Below, one piece after another: positions 12,011-20,064 of a stretch of 64,000 nucleotides of DNA. This DNA comes from Streptosporangium carneum. GTDB taxonomy: Bacteria > Actinomycetota > Actinomycetes > Streptosporangiales > Streptosporangiaceae. Below the pieces are notes generated by a model. The model was not told where the DNA came from. It did no database searches and saw only the letters and a program-made list of their open reading frames with translations. The stretch spans positions 52,075 through 116,074 of the forward strand of contig NZ_BSEV01000026.1 of the NCBI RefSeq assembly GCF_027922005.1. The letters are read 5' to 3'. Position numbers and translations under genes: made by a program. Each line of letters opens with the position of its first letter. The first letter of the stretch is position 1.

Positions 12011-13255
12011 ATGAGTGCCCTGACCGATGTCGAGGAACTGCTCGGCGGCGTCGAGGACGCCGTGGCCGCGTTGTTTGCGACCCCGTGCGAGGTCGTCACC
12101 GCCTGGAACGTCGCGAGTCTCGAACTGGGCGTGAGCTGCGGTGACCGCGCCCTGTTCGAGGCGCTGCACGCCTATCTCGGCTCGCACGCGGGCCCGGCGT
12201 CCGGAGGACGGCCCGACGTCGAGCTGACCTTCGTGGTGAGCGACGCCCTCGCCGGGCGGCTGGAGGCCACGGCCGTGCGGCTGCCCGGACCGCAGCCCGC
12301 GATGATCTCCTACTGCACCACAGAGAAGGGCTCGCTTCCCGTCGAGCACTGGCGGGCGGGCCGCGCCACGCTCCTGCGCACGCTGAAGACCCGGACCTGG
12401 CTGCTCGCCGACGAGTCCTACTCCCGTCTGACCTTCGTCGTCGGCGACGACTACCCCCTCAGGCCGACGGTCCACAAGGATCTCGCGCTGCTGATCCTGC
12501 ACGTGCTCCAGCGCACCCTGGAAGCCCGCGGGCAGCTGCAGATCCACGCCTCCGCCGTCGTCGTCGACGGCCAGGCCGTCCTCTTCGCGGGGCCGAAGCG
12601 CTCGGGCAAGACGACCTGTTTCCTCGACGCGATCGTCAGGACCGGCGCGCGGCCGCTGTCGGTGGACAAGGTCCACCTGGCGGAGGACGCCGAGGGCACC
12701 GCCACCGGGCGTTTCCAGGTGTTCGGCATCCCCACCCGCCTGCGGGTGCTGGCGGGAACGCTGCAGAAGTACCCCGGAACCTGGGACGCCTTCATCCCGG
12801 AGGAGTACCGGGGGGCGGGCGAGGAGCGGCTCTGGCGCGGTGAGAGCGACTCCAAGGTGAGCATCCCGCTGACCAGCCTGCGCGCGGTCACCGGCGAGGA
12901 CTTCACGCTGCGGGCGCCGCTCGGCATGATCGTGCTGCCGGACGTCGCCCGCGGGCGCGTGCCCCTCCTGCGAGAGGTCGTCGACCCGCTGGAGGTCGCC
13001 GAGCTCATGCGGCCCAACGTCTACACACCGGACAACCCGGAGGAGGACTGGTGGTCCGGGATCGGCGGGCACCTGGCCGCCGACCTCAGGGCACGGGCGG
13101 AGGCCTTCCTGGCGGGCATCGGCGCCACGGTGCCGATCCTGCGCCTGGAAGGGGCCGAGCGGATCGACCACCTGCTCCAGGAGGCCTGGCGGAGACTGCG
13201 CTCCGGCGCGACCGGCCCGACCGAGGCCGAGCCGATCGGCGCCCCGCGGTCATGA
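12011..13255 (+). CDS. HPr-kinase-like P-loop protein
   Basis: 414 residues. A non-conserved N-terminal half precedes an HprK-type C-terminal domain: IHASAVVVDGQAVLFAGPKRSGKTT has the Walker A loop (about residues 194-202), and LSVDKVHLAED resembles the region following the P-loop in HprK. No PTS components occur nearby. HprK-like proteins occur in some peptide natural-product clusters, where certain members phosphorylate the product; no RiPP maturation genes are visible here. I used the ATG at 12011; an in-frame GTG at 11972 overlaps the previous stop as GTGA and is possible. Confidence 0.7.
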   Translation: MSALTDVEELLGGVEDAVAALFATPCEVVTAWNVASLELGVSCGDRALFEALHAYLGSHAGPASGGRPDVELTFVVSDALAGRLEATAVRLPGPQPAMISYCTTEKGSLPVEHWRAGRATLLRTLKTRTWLLADESYSRLTFVVGDDYPLRPTVHKDLALLILHVLQRTLEARGQLQIHASAVVVDGQAVLFAGPKRSGKTTCFLDAIVRTGARPLSVDKVHLAEDAEGTATGRFQVFGIPTRLRVLAGTLQKYPGTWDAFIPEEYRGAGEERLWRGESDSKVSIPLTSLRAVTGEDFTLRAPLGMIVLPDVARGRVPLLREVVDPLEVAELMRPNVYTPDNPEEDWWSGIGGHLAADLRARAEAFLAGIGATVPILRLEGAERIDHLLQEAWRRLRSGATGPTEAEPIGAPRS

Positions 13256-14193
13256 CCAGGGCGCTGGTGCTGGGCGGCACCCGGTTCGTCGGACGGGCCG
13301 TCGTGGAGGCGCTGCTGCCCTCCTGCGAGGTGACCGTGCTCAACCGGGGGACCCGGCCACTGTGGGATCCGAGGATCGTCCAGCTGACGGCGGACCGGCG
13401 GGAGGCCGAAGCGACCCGCGCCGCCCTGGGCGGGAGCTACGACGTCGTGGTGGACGTCTCGGGCACCGAGCCCGCCCACGTGCGCAACGTCCTCGGCACA
13501 CCCGCGGTGTCCGGAGCCGCCCGTTACGTCTACATCGGCTCGGCATCGGTCTACGAGCGAGGACGTACGGGCCCGCCGTTCAGGGAGGGCGACCCGGCGG
13601 GCGGCGACCCCGTCTGGAACGGCTACGCCGAGGCGAAGGCGGAGTGCGAGCGCCTGCTGTCCGGCCTGTCCGGTCCCGAGTTGACGGTCCTTCGCCCGCC
13701 CTACGTCTACGGACCGCACAACACCGAGCCGCGCGAGCGGTTCCTGTGGGCCAGGATGCTCGCCGGACAGCCGGTCTTCGTGCCGGGCTCGGGCCGTACC
13801 AGGATCCAGTTCTGCCACGTGTCCGACCTCGCCCGCACCGTGGCCGCGGCGTGCGCGGCGGAGCTGCCCCCGGGCGTCTACAACGTCGGCGAGCCCGGCT
13901 TCTACACGTTCGCGGAGTATCTGGACGTCCTCGCGGACGCGGCGGGAGTGGAGCCCCGGCTGGTCCTCGTCGGCGACGGGAGCGTGCCCGCGCGTGACTA
14001 CTTCCCCTTCCGCGACGTGGAGCTGACGCTCGACACGACGCGCCTCGACCGGACCGGAGCGGGGGCGCGCACCCGGCTCGCCGAAGGTCTCCGCCGGACG
14101 CTGACGTGGCTGCGCGAGTTCGGCTCGCTGGCCGACGAGCCGACCGAACAGGAGAAGAAATGGCGTGCGACGACGGCCTGGCGGACGTCGTGA
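13252..14193 (+). CDS. NAD-dependent epimerase/dehydratase-family protein
   Basis: 313-residue extended SDR. MTRALVLGGTRFVGRAVVEALL contains the GxxxxVG dinucleotide motif, YIGSASVYE and GYAEAKAE contribute Ser and Tyr-x3-Lys of the catalytic set, and LRPPYVYGPHN and YNVGEPGFYTFAEYLDVL are typical of NAD-dependent epimerases. The ATG overlaps the previous stop (ATGA). The substrate is unknown; many homologues of this atypical subgroup act on sugars or on small carbonyl compounds. Confidence 0.85.
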   Translation: MTRALVLGGTRFVGRAVVEALLPSCEVTVLNRGTRPLWDPRIVQLTADRREAEATRAALGGSYDVVVDVSGTEPAHVRNVLGTPAVSGAARYVYIGSASVYERGRTGPPFREGDPAGGDPVWNGYAEAKAECERLLSGLSGPELTVLRPPYVYGPHNTEPRERFLWARMLAGQPVFVPGSGRTRIQFCHVSDLARTVAAACAAELPPGVYNVGEPGFYTFAEYLDVLADAAGVEPRLVLVGDGSVPARDYFPFRDVELTLDTTRLDRTGAGARTRLAEGLRRTLTWLREFGSLADEPTEQEKKWRATTAWRTS

Positions 14194-14471
14194 CGGCCGT
14201 CCTGCGCTCCTACGGCCTGCCCGGCGCGCGGACGGAGCCGCTCGCCGGGGAGGCGCTGCGGGTGGCGCGGGCCCGCGGACTCGGCTCGGAGGCCCTCGCC
14301 GGAGCGGGCGTCCGCGGCTGGAACGACCTCCGCCGGGTCCTGGAGGGCCACGACGAGGAGCTGCGCGCGACCGCCGAGTCGGTGTGCGCCTGTGTGAACG
14401 ACGTGCTGTTCTCGTCCCCGCGCTGGCGGAGGGAGGTGGGCTATGAACACCCGATGGACGAGCTCCGCTGA
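14160..14471 (+). CDS. Small conserved-position protein of unknown function, partner of GMC gene
   Basis: 103 residues starting at an ATG with a good AGGAG Shine-Dalgarno (9 nt upstream). The protein (MACDDGLADVVTAVLRSYGL...) is helical in character with cysteines at the start and in ESVCACVNDVLF, and has no membrane segment or signal peptide. I do not recognise a family. It overlaps the epimerase gene upstream by 34 bp and the GMC gene downstream by 29 bp, so the three proteins are likely made in step; a small subunit or maturation partner of the GMC enzyme is a guess from position only. Confidence 0.65.
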   Translation: MACDDGLADVVTAVLRSYGLPGARTEPLAGEALRVARARGLGSEALAGAGVRGWNDLRRVLEGHDEELRATAESVCACVNDVLFSSPRWRREVGYEHPMDELR

Positions 14472-16083
14472 CGCGGTCGTCGTCGGCTTCGGGCTCACCG
14501 GCGCTCCCGTCCTCGAACGGCTGCTCGGCGCCCACGGCGCGAACGACGTCGTGGTCCTCGACAGGGGCGCGTTCTGGGAGCCCGCCGACCACTCCTTCCC
14601 CGACGAGCGCAGCCTGGCCCTCGACCGCCCGCTCACGATCGCCCCCGAGGAGGATCACGTGCTCCTGCGCGTCCCCGGCGGCGAGAGGCCGCTCCGCAAG
14701 TGGTGGTCGGCCAGGCTGGCCGGCGGCGGCTCCTGGCTCTGGTACGGCCAGCTGTCCCGCTTCCGCTCCAGCGACCTGCGGATGCGCTCCTCGCTCGGTG
14801 ACGCCTTCGGCCCCGAGCTGCGCGACTGGCCCCTGGACTTCGCCGAGCTGGAGAACTCCTACGCCCACGTCCAGGAACGGCTGCGGCCCTTCGGCTGCGC
14901 CTACGGGCACACCGAGCCCGCCTACCGGGAGTTCGACGGGGGGCCGTACCGCAGGCGGCCGGGGCCGAGCCATTTCGAGCGGGTGCTCGTCGACGGGCTC
15001 CAGCGTGACGGCCTGGACGCCTACGTCGGGCAGAGCTGCCTGGGCGGGCGCGCCTGGGACAGCTGCCCGGTCTCGCCGGTCACCGGACGCCCCGCCGACC
15101 GCGGGCGGCCGATGCTGGCGCGCCCCAACTGGTACGTCGGCCTGTACGACAGGCTGCGGGCCGACCCGCGGGTGCGCCTGCTCGGCGGCTCCTACGTCTC
15201 CAGGGTCCTGGTCGAGGCGGGAGCGGTCCAGGGCGTCGAGTTCGTCCGCCGCGACGAGGACGGAGACCTGCGGACGCGGCGGATCAGGTGCCGCACGGTC
15301 GTCCTGGCCCCCGGAGCCCTGGAGACGGCGCGCATCCTCCTCACCTCGGACCTGCCCAACCGCAACGGGCTGCTCGGCCGGGGGTTCACCTTCACCCTGG
15401 AACGCACCGGCTATCTGGTGACCGCGGAGCCGCGGAGCCGGGAGCTGACCGACCGCCTGGCGGGGCTCTACGGAAACGTCGTGGTCAAGGACTTCTACGA
15501 CCTCGGGGACGCCGGTCCGCTGCGCAAGGGCGGCAAGTTCGCCCTCTACGACGCCTACGTCGCCGAGACGCCGGCCAGGCACGTCCGCAACCTGAAGATG
15601 TTCGGCGCCGAGCTCGCGGAGTTCCTGCGGGCCGAGAGCGGCCGCTACGTGGTCAAGGCGAGCTTCAAGGGCGAGTCCCTGCCCTCGACCGGCAAGTTCG
15701 TCTCGCTGAGCGCGCGCAGGAACTCCTTCGGGGCCAGGGTGCCCGTGGTGACCTACACGCCGCATCCGGCGGACCTCCTCCTGCAGGAGCAGGTCACGAA
15801 GATCTTCGCCCGGCTGGGGCGGGCGCTGGGGGCCACGGAGACCCGGGTGCACGCCGTCCCCGCGGGCGCAGACCTGGTCTCCGCCCACCACCACGGCGGG
15901 GCGGTGTTCGGCGAGAACGCCTCGGACGCCGTGCTCGACCGCGACTGCGAGTGCTTCGAGGCCAGGGGGCTCTTCGTGGCCGACTCCAGCTTCATGCCGA
16001 CCTCAGGCGCCACCAACTCGTCCCTGACCGCCATGGCGAACGCCCACAGGGTGGCCGGCGTCGTCGCCGCGCGGTTGCGGTGA
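14443..16083 (+). CDS. GMC-family FAD oxidoreductase
   Basis: 546 residues. ADAVVVGFGLTGAPVLERL is a Rossmann FAD motif; RTVVLAPGALETARILLTS and the C-terminal GLFVADSSFMPTSGATNSSLTAMANAHRVA are standard glucose-methanol-choline oxidoreductase blocks, and SAHHHGGAVFGENASDAV supplies the active-site histidines. No signal peptide, so presumably cytoplasmic. Such enzymes oxidise alcohols to carbonyls with FAD. It is coupled to the small protein upstream and followed by the exporter genes. Confidence 0.9.
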   Translation: MNTRWTSSADAVVVGFGLTGAPVLERLLGAHGANDVVVLDRGAFWEPADHSFPDERSLALDRPLTIAPEEDHVLLRVPGGERPLRKWWSARLAGGGSWLWYGQLSRFRSSDLRMRSSLGDAFGPELRDWPLDFAELENSYAHVQERLRPFGCAYGHTEPAYREFDGGPYRRRPGPSHFERVLVDGLQRDGLDAYVGQSCLGGRAWDSCPVSPVTGRPADRGRPMLARPNWYVGLYDRLRADPRVRLLGGSYVSRVLVEAGAVQGVEFVRRDEDGDLRTRRIRCRTVVLAPGALETARILLTSDLPNRNGLLGRGFTFTLERTGYLVTAEPRSRELTDRLAGLYGNVVVKDFYDLGDAGPLRKGGKFALYDAYVAETPARHVRNLKMFGAELAEFLRAESGRYVVKASFKGESLPSTGKFVSLSARRNSFGARVPVVTYTPHPADLLLQEQVTKIFARLGRALGATETRVHAVPAGADLVSAHHHGGAVFGENASDAVLDRDCECFEARGLFVADSSFMPTSGATNSSLTAMANAHRVAGVVAARLR

Positions 16084-16145
16084 GCGGCGTCACCCGCGGG
16101 AGCGGGCGGAGCGGATCTTCGGAACACGCGGCGACGGAGGAACAG

Positions 16146-17093
16146 ATGCGAGGCGACGATCCCGGCGGACGGCCGGACGCGCCGTGTCTCCTGACGGTCA
16201 CGGACCTGTCCTTCGCCTACGGCGAGTCCTCCGCGCCGGTCCTCACCGAAGTGGCGCTGACGCTCAGGGCGGGCGAGGCGCTGGGGATTCTCGGTCGCAA
16301 CGGAGCGGGCAAGAGCACCCTGATCAACGCGATCCTGGACATCGTGCCCGGCAGGCGCGGCGGAAGGGTCGTCCTCGGGGACGCGAACGACGGGAACGCG
16401 GCGGACACGGGCGCCGCCCGGCGCCACGTCGGCGTCGCGGGCCAGCGGATCTCGCTCTACAAGAAGCTCACCGTCGCCGAGAACCTCACGCACGCCGCGC
16501 GGCTCGTCCTGCCGCGCCGGGACGTCGCCGCGGCGGTCGGGCGCGCGGTCGAGGACTTCGGCCTCGCGCGGGTCGCGCGGACCCCGGTGCACCGCCTGTC
16601 CGGAGGGTGGGAGCGGTTGTCCCACATCGCGGCGAGCTTCGTCCACGCGCCCCGGATCCGCTTCCTCGACGAGCCCACCAGCGCCCTCGACTTCGAGACC
16701 AGATCCCGGCTGGTCGTCCTGATGTCCCGATGGCGGGAGGCGGGCGACGCGATGATCGTGACCTCGCACTACCCCGAGGACATCGAGGAGATGTGCACCC
16801 ACGTCGCGGTCGTCTCCGGCGGCGCCGTCGTCGGCGTCGGCCCGCTGCGGGACCTGCTCGGCGGCTACCACAGCGAGCTGCTGGTGCGGGTGGACGCCCC
16901 GGCCGGCCCCGTGACCCTGCGCGCCCCGGCGCCGAAGACGGCGGCGGAGGCCGCGGAGGCCTTCGCGGCCTGGGCGCGCGACCCGGACCACGGCCGCTCG
17001 GGCATCGAATCCGTACGGCTCACCAGCAGGAACCTGCGGGAGATCATCTCCATGGACCCCGACCTTCGCGGGAGCGTCGTTGAGAACGAGTGA
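16146..17093 (+). CDS. ABC transporter ATP-binding protein (exporter)
   Basis: 315 residues. Walker A is GRNGAGKST, Walker B IRFLDEPTSALD, the H-loop TSHYPED, and the signature motif is altered to LSGGWERLS (Trp where Gln is usual). The C-terminal 80 residues form the extension common in ABC-2 drug/antibiotic exporters. Start ATG at 16146 has GGAGG 5 nt upstream; a GTG at 16080 overlapping the GMC stop is possible. Forms a pair with the permease gene that follows, probably exporting the operon's product. Confidence 0.9.
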   Translation: MRGDDPGGRPDAPCLLTVTDLSFAYGESSAPVLTEVALTLRAGEALGILGRNGAGKSTLINAILDIVPGRRGGRVVLGDANDGNAADTGAARRHVGVAGQRISLYKKLTVAENLTHAARLVLPRRDVAAAVGRAVEDFGLARVARTPVHRLSGGWERLSHIAASFVHAPRIRFLDEPTSALDFETRSRLVVLMSRWREAGDAMIVTSHYPEDIEEMCTHVAVVSGGAVVGVGPLRDLLGGYHSELLVRVDAPAGPVTLRAPAPKTAAEAAEAFAAWARDPDHGRSGIESVRLTSRNLREIISMDPDLRGSVVENE

Positions 17094-17850
17094 GGAAACG
17101 GCCGGGTTCTGGTCCCTGGCCGCGGGCTACGCGACGACCGAGCTGCTGATCCTGTGGCGGATGCGCACCCCGCTGGTCTTCATGTTCGCGGTGCCCGCGA
17201 CCCTGGCCCTCACCCTCGGGTCGGCCGTGGCCGGGGCCGACAGCCACGGCCGCGCCATGCTCGGGATCGCCGTCATGTTCAGCTTCACGACCACCCACTA
17301 CGTGGGCCTGGCGCTGTTTCGCGAGTTCGGCGGCAACACCTGGGTGCGGCAGGCGCTCTACCGCCCTTCGCGGGCGGCCTTCCTGCTCGGCAAGATCCTT
17401 CCCATCGCGGGCATCGGCCTGGCGCAGCTGAGCCTCTTCACCGCCATCGCGGTCGTCTTCTACGGCACACCCGTCCACGGCTCGCCGTGGCAGCTCCTCG
17501 CGGTGGCGGTCGCGCTGCTGGGCGTGAGCTGCACGATGGGGGTGGTCCTCTACCTCGTCACCAGCGACACCTCCACCTTCGAAAGCCTGTTCTACATCTT
17601 CCTGATCACCGCGGGAAGCGTCGGGGGCGCCATCGTGCCGGACGAGAACCTGCCCGCCCTGTCCCGGGCGGTGGGATTCCTGACCCCGCACCACTGGGCC
17701 CTGCGCGCGCTGGACGAGGCGACGTCAGGCAGGGGGGAGTGGCCCCCCGTCCTGCGGGCGATCGGCGTCCTGGGCGTCTGCGCCGTGGTCCTCGGGGTCG
17801 TCGCCGCGACGGCCTTCGACTACCGGCGCCAGAAATACGACCTGTACTGA
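17080..17850 (+). CDS. ABC-2 type permease (exporter)
   Basis: 256 residues with about six hydrophobic segments, for example TPLVFMFAVPATLALTLGSAV, LGIAVMFSFTTTHYVGLAL, ILPIAGIGLAQLSLFTAIAV and VLGVCAVVLGVVAATA, and the ABC-2 signature area ALSRAVGFLTPHHWALRALDE near the C-terminus. The start is a TTG overlapping the ATP-binding gene by 14 bp with a GGGAGCG upstream; no ATG occurs early enough. Partner of the preceding ATPase. Confidence 0.88.
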   Translation: MRTSEETAGFWSLAAGYATTELLILWRMRTPLVFMFAVPATLALTLGSAVAGADSHGRAMLGIAVMFSFTTTHYVGLALFREFGGNTWVRQALYRPSRAAFLLGKILPIAGIGLAQLSLFTAIAVVFYGTPVHGSPWQLLAVAVALLGVSCTMGVVLYLVTSDTSTFESLFYIFLITAGSVGGAIVPDENLPALSRAVGFLTPHHWALRALDEATSGRGEWPPVLRAIGVLGVCAVVLGVVAATAFDYRRQKYDLY

Positions 17851-17886
17851 CGGCCCTACGGCGGCCGGAACCTCCAAGGAGGCCTC

Positions 17887-18897
17887 TTGACACCCCCTGA
17901 TGAAATGGCGCGGCATCTCGGCGCGCGACTCGCCGCGCACGGGAAGTCGATCGACGACCTCGTCGCGGAGGTGGACACCAGCTTCGGCGAACCCGTGCTG
18001 ATGTCGGCGGCCGGTTCCGTGGTGCACGGGTTCGGCACCCCGATGAGCGACATCGACGTCCACGTCGTCGTCGACAGCTCGACGGTGACGGGCCTGCCCA
18101 TCACGTCGTTCACCCTCGGCGTCGCCGTCGACGTGAACTACATCCGGGCGGACTCGATCCGGCGCGCGGCCGACGCCCTGGGGGACCACGAGGCTCCCAA
18201 GGCGCACGGCCGCTCCGCCTGGCGGGACTACCGCAGGAAGCTCGCCCAGCTCAACCGGCTGATCCTCGGCCACCCCCTGCGGGGCGGGCGGCACTGGCTC
18301 GACTGGCAGCGGGACAGGCGGCAGCCGGTGGCCGACGCGACGGTCCGGTGGTGGCGCGCCGAGGCGGTCCGCTACCGGCTCGCCTGCGAACTGCTGCGCG
18401 AGACCAGGCCGCTGGCCGCGGCCGAACGGCTCGGCCGAGCCGGGATCGCCGGACTCGACGCCCTGGCCACGGCCAGGGGAGAGATCTGCTTCGGGCAGAA
18501 ATGGGTGGGCGCCAAGCTGGAACGGCTGGGCGACCCCGAGCTGACCGCGCTGTACGAGCGATTCCTCGACCTGCCGGTGAACGCCGCCGGGGCGCGGACC
18601 TACCTGCGCGAGGCGGGTTCCCTCTTCGCCGAGCTGGCCGCCCGCCTGGAACTGCCCCCCGACCCGGAGGTCTGCCTGACCCCGGCCGCGGGGCTGGAGA
18701 CGTGGCGCAGCCACGGCGGCCGCGCGCTCGTCCACCGGTGGGCGCTGCGCGGAGTCGAGACACCGACCCGGGACGTCGAGTTCCTCGACGACCCGGCCTG
18801 GAGCTGGACGGGAAGGAGCGAGGAGATGACCGAGACCCACCGGCTCCTGGCCGAGGAGGACCTCCTGTGGCTGTCGATCGACTGGAGCACGGTGTGA
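17887..18897 (+). CDS. Nucleotidyltransferase-fold protein of unknown substrate
   Basis: 336 residues starting at a TTG behind a perfect AAGGAGG. GSVVHGFGTPMSDIDVHVVVD carries the Pol-beta-type nucleotidyltransferase signature: G43-S44, then D55-x-D57. The remainder is helical with many Trp/Arg residues (RWWRAEAVRYRLACELL) and no recognised second domain. It may adenylylate a small molecule or carrier, or be a degenerate binding protein. Its stop overlaps the next gene start as GTGA, suggesting the two products work together. Confidence 0.65.
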   Translation: MTPPDEMARHLGARLAAHGKSIDDLVAEVDTSFGEPVLMSAAGSVVHGFGTPMSDIDVHVVVDSSTVTGLPITSFTLGVAVDVNYIRADSIRRAADALGDHEAPKAHGRSAWRDYRRKLAQLNRLILGHPLRGGRHWLDWQRDRRQPVADATVRWWRAEAVRYRLACELLRETRPLAAAERLGRAGIAGLDALATARGEICFGQKWVGAKLERLGDPELTALYERFLDLPVNAAGARTYLREAGSLFAELAARLELPPDPEVCLTPAAGLETWRSHGGRALVHRWALRGVETPTRDVEFLDDPAWSWTGRSEEMTETHRLLAEEDLLWLSIDWSTV

Positions 18898-19475
18898 ACG
18901 GCGGTGCGAAGGACGACGTGAACGACGGGCGGGACGGCGACCGGCCGGACGGTGCGAACGGCGGCCCGCGTGGCGGCGACCGGGTCCGCGATCCGCGCAG
19001 GTGGGCCGCGTTCCAGTGCTTCGGCGTCTTCGAGCTGCTCTTCGAGGTCCACGCGAGCTACGAGGACCTGATCGGCACCCTGGACGAGGGCTTCCTCCCG
19101 GTCGCGAAGTTCGTCGCGAGGGACACCGTGGTCCGCGCGCTGGCGATCCGCTCCCTGCTGCGCGAGGGCTTCCCGCCCGACGAGCACGACACGCTTGCCG
19201 ACCCCTACGCGGGCCTCACCGAGGACGAGATCGAGCGCGGGCTCGCGGCGGCCCGCGCCGTGGCGCGCGCCGCGGACGTCCCGGCCGCGCGCGAGGCCGC
19301 GGAGCAGGTCGGCCGCTACGTCGCGGAGCTGGAACGCGACCTCGGCTTCACCGCCCCGCCCGCCTCGATCCGCGGACCTTCCGGCCTGTTCCCCGCGCTC
19401 AGGCTGACCAGGACGCTGCTGCCCCTCAACGAGGCCACAGGACTTCCCACCGCGTTTCCCGCCGCGTGGACCTGA
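18894..19475 (+). CDS. Unknown helical protein coupled to the nucleotidyltransferase-like gene
   Basis: 193 residues from a GTG overlapping the previous stop. After a Gly/Asp-rich, apparently disordered first 35 residues (KDDVNDGRDGDRPDG) comes a helical region WAAFQCFGVFELLFEVHASYEDLIGTLDEGFLPVAKF. No signal peptide, membrane segment or known motif. I do not recognise a family. The position suggests a substrate- or carrier-binding partner of the upstream protein. Confidence 0.65.
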   Translation: MNGGAKDDVNDGRDGDRPDGANGGPRGGDRVRDPRRWAAFQCFGVFELLFEVHASYEDLIGTLDEGFLPVAKFVARDTVVRALAIRSLLREGFPPDEHDTLADPYAGLTEDEIERGLAAARAVARAADVPAAREAAEQVGRYVAELERDLGFTAPPASIRGPSGLFPALRLTRTLLPLNEATGLPTAFPAAWT

Positions 19476-19514
19476 CGGTCACCCGGGATCCGCCCGCACG
19501 AAGGAGACAAGAGA

Positions 19515-19967
19515 GTGCCCACCGTAACGACATCACACACGAGCGCCGAACCCGCGCAGCGGATCTGGGAGGTGCTGCTCGACTGCGAGGAGTACCCCTC
19601 CTACATGGACGAGGTGGTCGACGTCACGATCCTCGACCACTCGGGCTCCAGCAGGACCAGCCGGTGGGCGGTGCTGCTGAAGGGCTCCGAGCTGGAGTGG
19701 ATCGAGAGGGACACCGTGGACCACGAGCGCCGTCGCATCGAGTTCGAGCAGATCGAGGGCGACCTGGCGTACTTCGACGGGTACTGGCAGGTCACCGACG
19801 ACGGAGCCGGTCAGACGACGATCGAGCTGCACGTCGAGTTCGACATCGGGATCCCGCTGATGGCGGACATGCTCAACCCGGTGGCGGCCCGCGCGCTCGA
19901 GGAGAACTCCAGGGCCATCCTGAACCGGCTGAGCACCCGCAACAGCGATGTCAGCCCCGTGGCCTGA
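19515..19967 (+). CDS. SRPBCC (polyketide cyclase/START-like) protein
   Basis: 150 residues, GTG start with AAGGAGA upstream. The pattern PAQRIWEVLLDCEEYPSYMDEVVDVTILD, followed by WAVLLKGSELEWIERD and GYWQVTDDGAGQTTIELHVEFDIG, matches the helix-grip SRPBCC fold of small polyketide cyclases/aromatases. These bind hydrophobic or polyketide-like ligands in a cavity. In an operon with an ACP and a ketosynthase, cyclisation or dehydration of a carrier-bound intermediate is plausible. Confidence 0.85.
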   Translation: MPTVTTSHTSAEPAQRIWEVLLDCEEYPSYMDEVVDVTILDHSGSSRTSRWAVLLKGSELEWIERDTVDHERRRIEFEQIEGDLAYFDGYWQVTDDGAGQTTIELHVEFDIGIPLMADMLNPVAARALEENSRAILNRLSTRNSDVSPVA

Positions 19968-19977
19968 CCTCGCGTCC

Positions 19978-20013
19978 GTGCCACAGGACGTGCCACAGGA
20001 CGTGCCACAGGAC
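19978..20013 (+). repeat. Three tandem copies of a 12-bp unit
   Basis: The unit GTGCCACAGGAC is repeated exactly three times just after the SRPBCC gene. In the long reading of the aminotransferase frame it encodes VPQD three times, but the first in-frame start with a plausible Shine-Dalgarno lies downstream, so it is probably non-coding. Confidence 0.85.
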
Positions 20014-20064
20014 GAGGGCAGTCCGCGCCCCGGGACGCGGGGAGAAGACAGGGAAAGGGAAACG

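Noticed and set aside
12011..13255. Lasso or lanthipeptide cluster around the HprK-like gene
   Set aside because: No precursor peptide, B/C/E-type maturation, lanthionine synthetase or radical SAM gene is visible in 8066-25155.
13021..15894. 957-codon minus-strand open frame opposite HprK-like, epimerase and GMC genes
   Set aside because: Low-complexity Arg/Pro/Gly composition and no domain; the plus-strand genes carry clear catalytic motifs.
19948..20064. Longer N-terminus of the aminotransferase including VPQD repeats
   Set aside because: No Shine-Dalgarno before the ATG at 19948 and a low-complexity tail not expected in class III aminotransferases; start at 20065 preferred but not proven.
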